In this document: positions 59,286 through 64,000 of the stretch, one piece after another
Position numbering within the stretch: the stretch's first letter is position 1
Layout of the letters: each line of letters starts with the position of its first letter
From: Longispora fulva
Lineage (GTDB): Bacteria; Actinomycetota; Actinomycetes; Mycobacteriales; Micromonosporaceae
Assembly: GCF_015751905.1 (NCBI RefSeq)
Contig: NZ_JADOUF010000001.1
Span: forward strand, 8,555,501 to 8,619,500
Reading direction: 5' to 3'
DNA length: 64,000 nt
Made by a program: the position numbers and the translations under genes
Notes under the pieces: generated by a model
What the model was told of the DNA's origin: nothing
The model's input: the letters and a program-made list of their open reading frames with translations, nothing else
Database searches by the model: none

Positions 59286-60017
59286 ATGCGTCAGTCCCTC
59301 ACCCGTACGGCCCGCCACATGGTCGCCGTCCTGGGTGCGCTCCTGATCGGTGCGGGCGTCGCGGCGGTGCCAGCGTCCGCAGCCGCACCGGCCCGCGCGC
59401 AGAGCGTGACCCTGGAGCAGACCGGAGGCCTGGCCGGCGTCCAACGCCGGTTCACGGTCGACACCTCGACCTCCGACGCCCGGCGCGACCCGCTGCTGGC
59501 GACGGTGGCCCGGCCCGACTTCCTCGCCCTCGACCCGAGCTACGTCAGCGACGACTCGTGCTGTGACCGTTTCGTCTACGAGCTGACCGTGCGTTACCCC
59601 AATGGTTCCGTGAAGTCCGTCGTCACCGTCGAGGGCGGGGGAGCCCCGGCGCTGGTCGGCGACGTGATCGAGCGGACGAAGAGCGTCGGCACGGTGCGCG
59701 AGGTGTCGCCGAGGAGGTCCCTGCTGTTCGTCGAGCGCGCCGAGGACCCGTGGTCCACGCCGGACTGGTGGATCATCGACTGTCCTGCGGACGGGGCGAC
59801 CCGGCCGGTGTGCGCGGAGCTGACGGCGCGCGCGGAGGCGACGCTCGCCCCGGTGCCGCCGGGCACGGCCTGCACCCGGATCTGGGGCGGCCGGCAGACG
59901 GCCCGGATCTTCGGGGTGTGGCGGGGCGCGTGGGTCGACGCCGAGTTCAACCGGCGCGGCGGTTGTGAGATCGCCCGCTGGGACGGGGCCGCCGCGCTGC
60001 TGACACCTCCCCTGTAG
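59286..60017 (+). CDS. Secreted two-domain protease inhibitor candidate: emfourin-like plus SSI-like
   Basis: 243 residues. Signal peptide about 1-34 (cut near ASA). Domain 1 (about 40-131), VTLEQTGGLAGVQRRFTVDT with DRFVYELTVRYPNG, resembles emfourin, an inhibitor of M4 metalloproteases. Domain 2 (about 160-243) has the SSI-type cysteine pattern Cys166-Cys176 and Cys196-Cys227 and GVWRGAWVDAEF. The SSI reactive site aligns to CTRIW, giving Arg198 at P1, which predicts trypsin-like targets. GGAAGGA lies 6 nt before ATG 59286. Both family calls rest on pattern memory. Confidence 0.7.
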   Translation: MRQSLTRTARHMVAVLGALLIGAGVAAVPASAAAPARAQSVTLEQTGGLAGVQRRFTVDTSTSDARRDPLLATVARPDFLALDPSYVSDDSCCDRFVYELTVRYPNGSVKSVVTVEGGGAPALVGDVIERTKSVGTVREVSPRRSLLFVERAEDPWSTPDWWIIDCPADGATRPVCAELTARAEATLAPVPPGTACTRIWGGRQTARIFGVWRGAWVDAEFNRRGGCEIARWDGAAALLTPPL

Positions 60018-60031
60018 CGGCAGCGGCAGGT

Positions 60032-60065
60032 GGTGGCCCCCGATCTGAGGGGGCCGGGGGCCACC
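60032..60065 (+). terminator. First of two tandem hairpins after the inhibitor gene
   Basis: GGTGGCCCCC (60032-60041) with GGGGGCCACC (60056-60065), a perfect 10-bp stem starting 14 nt after the stop codon. Confidence 0.6.
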
Positions 60066-60075
60066 ATCTGAGAAC

Positions 60076-60109
60076 GGGCCCGGGGCGGCACTGCGCCCCG
60101 GGCCCCTTT
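60076..60109 (+). terminator. Second tandem terminator hairpin
   Basis: GGGCCCGGGGCG (60076-60087) with CGCCCCGGGCCC (60094-60105), a perfect 12-bp stem with a 6-nt loop, followed by CTTTC. It can also serve the convergent operon ending at 60175. Confidence 0.75.
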
Positions 60110-60174
60110 CCACGATCAAACCCATCATTTCCTACGGTGAGGCCTGACCGGTGAACCCGGCACCCTGCGAGGGC

Positions 60175-60846
60175 TCAGGCCGAGGCCTGGATCAGGGCCT
60201 CGAACAGCCGCGCGTCGCGCATCTCCTCCGGGTGCCACTGCACCCCCAGGTAGAACGGCCGGTCGGGGTCCTCGAGCACCTCGATCATCCCGTCGGCCGC
60301 CCACCCGGTCGCCGTCAGGCTCCCCGGGTCGGCCACCCCCTGGTGGTGGTAGGAGTTGACCTCCCCGTGCAGCCCGAAGATCGACTCCGCGAGGCTGCCG
60401 GGCGCGAACCGGGCCGGGTGCGAACCGAACACCCCCGGCTCCGGCTGGTGCCCGGTGTGGCCGAGCTCGTCGGGCAGGTGCTGGAACAGCGTCCCGCCGG
60501 CGTGCACGGCCATCAGTTGCATGCCCCGGCACACTCCGAGGACCGGCAGGTCGCCGGCCGCCGCGAGCAGGGCCAGCTCGCCCTCGTCGCGGTCGGGCCG
60601 GCTGACCGTCCGTTCGTGCGGTTCCGCCCCGTACCGGCCGGGGGAGACGTCCGCGCCGCCGGCCAGTACCAGGCCGTCGAGGCGGGACAGGATCGCCGGG
60701 GACGGGTCGGGCGGGAGCACCACCGGGTGCCCGCCGGCCGCCGTCACGCACTCGACGTACGTGGCGGGGATCAGCACGGCGGGCACCGACCAGACCGACC
60801 ACTGGGCCGGTTCCCGGTACGCGGTGATGCCGATGACGGGCCTCAT
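60175..60846 (-). CDS. Gamma-glutamyl-gamma-aminobutyrate hydrolase-like (PuuD, C26) amidotransferase
   Basis: 223 residues. Class I amidotransferase-fold hydrolase: nucleophile Cys in VLGVCRGMQLM, and the His-Glu pair in GVQWHPEEM. NSYHHQGV is the PuuD-type substrate region. PuuD releases GABA and glutamate from gamma-glutamyl-GABA. It is the last gene of a four-gene operon, overlapping the SDR stop by 4 nt. The operon context (GS-like ligase first, hydrolase last) supports a gamma-glutamylation pathway. Confidence 0.88.
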   Translation of the reverse strand: MRPVIGITAYREPAQWSVWSVPAVLIPATYVECVTAAGGHPVVLPPDPSPAILSRLDGLVLAGGADVSPGRYGAEPHERTVSRPDRDEGELALLAAAGDLPVLGVCRGMQLMAVHAGGTLFQHLPDELGHTGHQPEPGVFGSHPARFAPGSLAESIFGLHGEVNSYHHQGVADPGSLTATGWAADGMIEVLEDPDRPFYLGVQWHPEEMRDARLFEALIQASA

Positions 60847-61610
60847 GACAACGGCGTCACGTACGCGCCGGTGATGCCGCCGTCGACCACGAAGGTGTTG
60901 GCGGTCATGAACGAGGAGTCGTCGCTGGCCAGGAACGCGACGGCCGCCGCGATCTCCGACGGCTCCGCGAACCGGCCCAGCGGCACGTGGATGAGCCGGC
61001 GGGCGGCCCGCTCCGGGTCGGAGGCGAACAGCTCCTTGAGCAGCGGGGTGTTCACCGGTCCGGGGCACAGCGCGTTGACCCGCACGCCCTGCCGGGCGAA
61101 CTGCACGCCCAGCTCCCGGGTCATGGACAGCACGCCGCCCTTGGACGCCGAGTACGAGATCTGCGAGGTCGCCGCGCCCATCAGCGCCACGAACGACGCC
61201 GTGTTGATGATGGAGCCCTTGCCCTGCTCGATCATGTACGGCAGCGCGTACTTGCAGCCGAGGAACACGCTGGTCAGGTTGACCTTCTGCACCCGCTCCC
61301 AGGCGTCGAGCCCGGTGTCGAGGATGGAGTCGTCGTCGGGGGGCGAGATGCCGGCGTTGTTGAACACGATGTCGAGTGAGCCCAGCTCCGCGACGACCTC
61401 GGCGAACATGTCGCGGGTGCCGGCCTCGTCGGTCACGTCGAGCACCTTGAAGATGCCGCCGACCTCCTTGGCGGTCGCCTCGCCGGCGTCGGCGGAGATG
61501 TCGACCGCGACGACGCGGGCGCCCTCCTCGGCGAACCGGCGGGCCGTGGCCAGCCCGATGCCGCTCCCGGCCCCGGTGATGACAGCGACCCTGCCCTGCA
61601 GACGAGTCAT
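60843..61610 (-). CDS. Short-chain dehydrogenase/reductase
   Basis: 255 residues, classical SDR. Cofactor motif TGAGSGIG (12-19), Asp of VVAVDIS indicating NAD(H) preference, NNAG, catalytic Ser in NTASF and YSASK (Tyr/Lys), then CPGPVNTPLL. It probably oxidises or reduces an alcohol/carbonyl intermediate of the same pathway. Similar genes are annotated 3-oxoacyl-ACP reductase. It overlaps both neighbours by 4 nt. Confidence 0.9.
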   Translation of the reverse strand: MTRLQGRVAVITGAGSGIGLATARRFAEEGARVVAVDISADAGEATAKEVGGIFKVLDVTDEAGTRDMFAEVVAELGSLDIVFNNAGISPPDDDSILDTGLDAWERVQKVNLTSVFLGCKYALPYMIEQGKGSIINTASFVALMGAATSQISYSASKGGVLSMTRELGVQFARQGVRVNALCPGPVNTPLLKELFASDPERAARRLIHVPLGRFAEPSEIAAAVAFLASDDSSFMTANTFVVDGGITGAYVTPLS

Positions 61611-62971
61611 GATTCCTCCGTACTGATGAAGACGTTCTTGACATCGGTGAACGCGGCCAGGGCGTCGGGCCCCAGCTCACGGCCGAATCCTGACTGTTTC
61701 GCGCCGCCGAACGGTGTCCAGTACCGCACGGACGAGTGGGAGTTGACGCTGAGGTTGCCGGCGTCCACGGCGCGCGCCACCCGCAGGGCGCGCCCGACGT
61801 CGCGGGTCCAGATGGATCCGGCGAGGCCGTATTCGGTGTCGTTGGCCAGGGCGACGGCCTCGGCCTCGTCGGCGAACGGCAGCACCGACACGACGGGGCC
61901 GAACACCTCCTCGCGCCAGGCGACATCGGACGGGCCGGCGGTCTCCAGCACGGTCGGCGGGAACCAGAACCCGGGCCCGTCGGGCACGGAGCCCTGGAAG
62001 GCGACCTTCGACTGCGCCACGTAGGAGGAGACCCGTTCGTGGTGCGCGGCGGAGACCAGCGGGCCGACCTCGGAGGCCGGGTCGGTCGGGTCGAGGACCT
62101 TCACGCCCCGCACGGCTGTCTCGAAGTGCGCCATGAACTCGTCGTAGACGGAGGCCTGCACGAGGATCCGGGACCGCGCGCAGCAGTCCTGCCCGGCGTT
62201 GTCGAACACGGCGTACGGGGCGGTCGCCGCCGCCTTGGCCAGGTCGGAGTCGGCGAAGATGATGTTCGCGTTCTTGCCGCCCAGCTCCAGGGTGACCCGT
62301 TTGACCTGGTCGGCGCACCCGGCCATGATCTGCTTGCCGACCCGGGTGGACCCGGTGAAGCAGATCTTGCGGACCAGCGGGTGGGTGACGAACCGCTGCC
62401 CGATGACCGGTCCGTCGCCGGGCAGCACGGTGAACACGCCCTCCGGGAGGCCGGCTTCCAGCGCCAGTTCGGCGAGGCGCAGCGCCGTCAGCGGCGTCCA
62501 CTCCGCCGGCTTGAGCACCACGGTGTTGCCGGCGGCCAACGCCGGGGCGAACCCCCAGGCCGCGACGGGCATCGGGAAGTTCCACGGCACGATGACCCCG
62601 ACCACCCCGAGGGGCTCGGCGAAGGTGACGTCCAGCCCGCCGGGCACCGGGATCTGCCGGCCGAACAGCCGCTCGGGCGCGCCGGCGTAGTAGTGCAGCA
62701 CGTCGCGGACGTTGCCGGCCTCCCACCGGGCGTTGCCGATGGTGTGCCCGGCGTTGGCGACCTCGAGCTGGGCCAGCTCCTCGACGTGGGAGTCGACGAG
62801 GGTCGCGAACCGGCGCAGCAGCCGCGCCCGGTCGCCCGGGGACACGTGCCGCCAGGTGCCGAAGGCCCCGTGCGCGCGGGCGATGGCCGCGTCGGCCTCC
62901 GGGAGGGTCGTCGCCGCGACGGCGGCGATGTGCTCCCCGGTGGCCGGATTGATGATCTGGTACTCGCTCAC
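61607..62971 (-). CDS. Aldehyde dehydrogenase (NAD-dependent, PuuC/betaine-aldehyde type)
   Basis: 454 residues. VIVPWNFPMP, KPAEWTPLTA, FTGSTRVGK, the general-base Glu in LELGGKNANI and nucleophile Cys in NAGQDCCARSR are all present, along with EEVFGPVVSVLPF. It would oxidise the gamma-glutamylated amino-aldehyde. GTG 62971 overlaps the GS stop by 4 nt and removes a spurious basic extension. Two adjacent cysteines (CC) at the active site are typical of this subgroup. Confidence 0.92.
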   Translation of the reverse strand: MSEYQIINPATGEHIAAVAATTLPEADAAIARAHGAFGTWRHVSPGDRARLLRRFATLVDSHVEELAQLEVANAGHTIGNARWEAGNVRDVLHYYAGAPERLFGRQIPVPGGLDVTFAEPLGVVGVIVPWNFPMPVAAWGFAPALAAGNTVVLKPAEWTPLTALRLAELALEAGLPEGVFTVLPGDGPVIGQRFVTHPLVRKICFTGSTRVGKQIMAGCADQVKRVTLELGGKNANIIFADSDLAKAAATAPYAVFDNAGQDCCARSRILVQASVYDEFMAHFETAVRGVKVLDPTDPASEVGPLVSAAHHERVSSYVAQSKVAFQGSVPDGPGFWFPPTVLETAGPSDVAWREEVFGPVVSVLPFADEAEAVALANDTEYGLAGSIWTRDVGRALRVARAVDAGNLSVNSHSSVRYWTPFGGAKQSGFGRELGPDALAAFTDVKNVFISTEES

Positions 62972-64000
62972 AGCCGTTCGAACCCTCTCTTGAGCTCCCA
63001 GTCGGTGACCGCCGCGTCGTACGCGGACAGTTCCACCCGGGCGTTGTTGGCGTAGTGCGCCACCACGTCCTCGCCGAACGCGTCCTTGGCCAGTGTCGAG
63101 GATTCCCACAGCCCGAGGGCGTCGCGCAGGTTCTCCGGCACGGTCGGCGAGTCGGAGTCATAGGCGTTGCCGACGAACTCCTCCTGCACCGCAGCGTCGC
63201 CGGACAGCCCGTGCAGCGCGCCGGCGATCAGGGCGGCGATCGCCAGGTACGGGTTGACGTCTGCCCCCGGCACCCGGTTCTCCACCCGCAGCGAGGGCCC
63301 GTGGCCGACGACCCGCAGGGCGCAGGTGCGGTTGTCGCGGCCCCAGCGCAGCGCGGTCGGGGCGAAGCTGCCCGGCTGGTAGCGCTTGTAGCTGTTGATG
63401 TTCGGGGCGTAGAGCAGGGAGAACTCCCGCATCGTGGCCAGCAGGCCGGCGTTGACCCGGTCGATCACCTCGGTCATCACGGGGCGGTCGTCGAGGTCGC
63501 GCAGGGAGAAGTGGATGTGGCAGGAGTTGCCCTCGCGCTCGTTGGGCTTGGCCATGAAGGTCAGCGCCATGCCCTCCTGGGCGGCGATCTCCTTGGCTCC
63601 GTTCTTGTACACCGAGTGGTCGTCGGCGGCGTTCAGCGCGTCGGAGTACCGGAAGGCGATCTCGTGTTGTCCGAGGTTGCACTCGCCCTTGGCGCTCTCC
63701 GGGATCAGCCCGGCGCCGTACATCTCGTTGCGGATCCGGCGCAGCAGCGGCTCGACCCGGGCGGTGCCGAGCAGCGAGTAGTCGACGTTGTACAGGTTGG
63801 CCGGGTGCAGGTCGCGGTAGCCGCGCTGCCAGGCCTCCTCGTACGTGTCGTGGTAGAGCACGAATTCCAGCTCGGTGCCCGCGAACGCGGTGTAGCCGGC
63901 CTCGCGGAGCCGGTCGAGCTGGCGGCGGAGGATCTGCCGGGGGCTGGCCGCGACCGGGGTGCCGTCGTGGTTGGCCAGGTCGGCGATGACCATCGCCGTG
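62968..64000 (-). CDS. Glutamine synthetase-like gamma-glutamylamide ligase (PuuA/GlnA-type), 5' end outside the window
   Basis: The C-terminal 343 codons. GTELEFVLY (metal Glu), GECNLGQHEIAF, AKPNEREGNSCHIHFSL, the nucleotide site, and RVENRVPGADVNPYLAIAAL all fit the GS III-like/PuuA catalytic domain. The N-terminal beta-grasp domain lies beyond 64000, as the frame is open and reads TAMVIADL at the edge. The C-terminus lacks the GSI-type adenylylation Tyr loop. With the aldehyde dehydrogenase and PuuD-like genes downstream, a polyamine or monoamine ligase is more likely than glutamine synthesis. Confidence 0.88.
   Translation of the reverse strand, partial: TAMVIADLANHDGTPVAASPRQILRRQLDRLREAGYTAFAGTELEFVLYHDTYEEAWQRGYRDLHPANLYNVDYSLLGTARVEPLLRRIRNEMYGAGLIPESAKGECNLGQHEIAFRYSDALNAADDHSVYKNGAKEIAAQEGMALTFMAKPNEREGNSCHIHFSLRDLDDRPVMTEVIDRVNAGLLATMREFSLLYAPNINSYKRYQPGSFAPTALRWGRDNRTCALRVVGHGPSLRVENRVPGADVNPYLAIAALIAGALHGLSGDAAVQEEFVGNAYDSDSPTVPENLRDALGLWESSTLAKDAFGEDVVAHYANNARVELSAYDAAVTDWELKRGFERL

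Overview
The window is about 72% G+C, uses GTG and TTG starts freely, and carries actinobacterial markers: bldD, mIHF, an F420-type luciferase-like oxidoreductase, an SSI-like inhibitor and a PGKGP-type EF-P. The gene content and order point to a filamentous actinomycete, most likely Micromonosporaceae. This is an inference from synteny and codon use. I cannot name a genus.

Layout. 1-3.4 kb: a membrane-protein pair behind a 13-bp iterated operator, then pdxT-yebC and a cupin/LLM-oxidoreductase pair on the other strand. 3.4-9.9 kb: ruvC-ruvA-ruvB behind a LexA box, then yajC-secD-secF and apt. 10-20.1 kb: the bifunctional (p)ppGpp enzyme, two membrane-anchored cyclophilins, an MBL hydrolase, hisS and aspS. 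20.2-25 kb: an NAD-epimerase-like protein, cold-shock protein, GNAT, rarA, a lipoprotein and two small envelope proteins. 25-36 kb: alaS-ruvX-mltG-aroE, a secreted TAP-like peptidase, a prepilin peptidase and aroC-aroK-aroB-aroQ. 36-39.1 kb: an accessory insert (GH18 chitinase, secreted repeat-like protein, DUF4239 membrane protein) where I would expect pepQ. 39.2-54.3 kb: efp-nusB, divergent bldD, the PyrR-controlled pyrimidine operon pyrR-pyrB-pyrC-carA-carB-(40-aa ORF)-pyrD-pyrF, then mihF-gmk-rpoZ-coaBC-metK. 54.6-60 kb: a helicase-dead priA and accessory genes, including a two-domain secreted protease-inhibitor candidate. 60-64 kb: a minus-strand operon (glutamine synthetase-like, aldehyde dehydrogenase, SDR, gamma-glutamyl hydrolase) that fits gamma-glutamylation-type amine catabolism.

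How it fits together. Most of the window is core chromosome: recombination repair, protein export, stringent response, aminoacylation, shikimate and de novo pyrimidine synthesis. Many genes in these operons overlap by 4 nt (ATGA/GTGA). A recurrent architecture is a -10 hexamer ending 6-7 nt before the start codon with no Shine-Dalgarno, which predicts leaderless mRNAs for at least nine genes.

Main novelty candidates. (1) A roughly 117-bp long-hairpin element occurs twice, each copy 0-8 nt after a housekeeping stop codon (relA and metK). The outer arms are nearly identical, while the middle stems differ in sequence but still pair. (2) A secreted protein joins an emfourin-like domain to an SSI-like domain with Arg at P1. 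(3) Several strong structured or regulatory sites are present: 13-bp iterons, an SOS box, a PyrR RNA hairpin and a 27-bp hairpin after nusB. (4) Coupled micro-ORFs sit in the pyr and aro operons.
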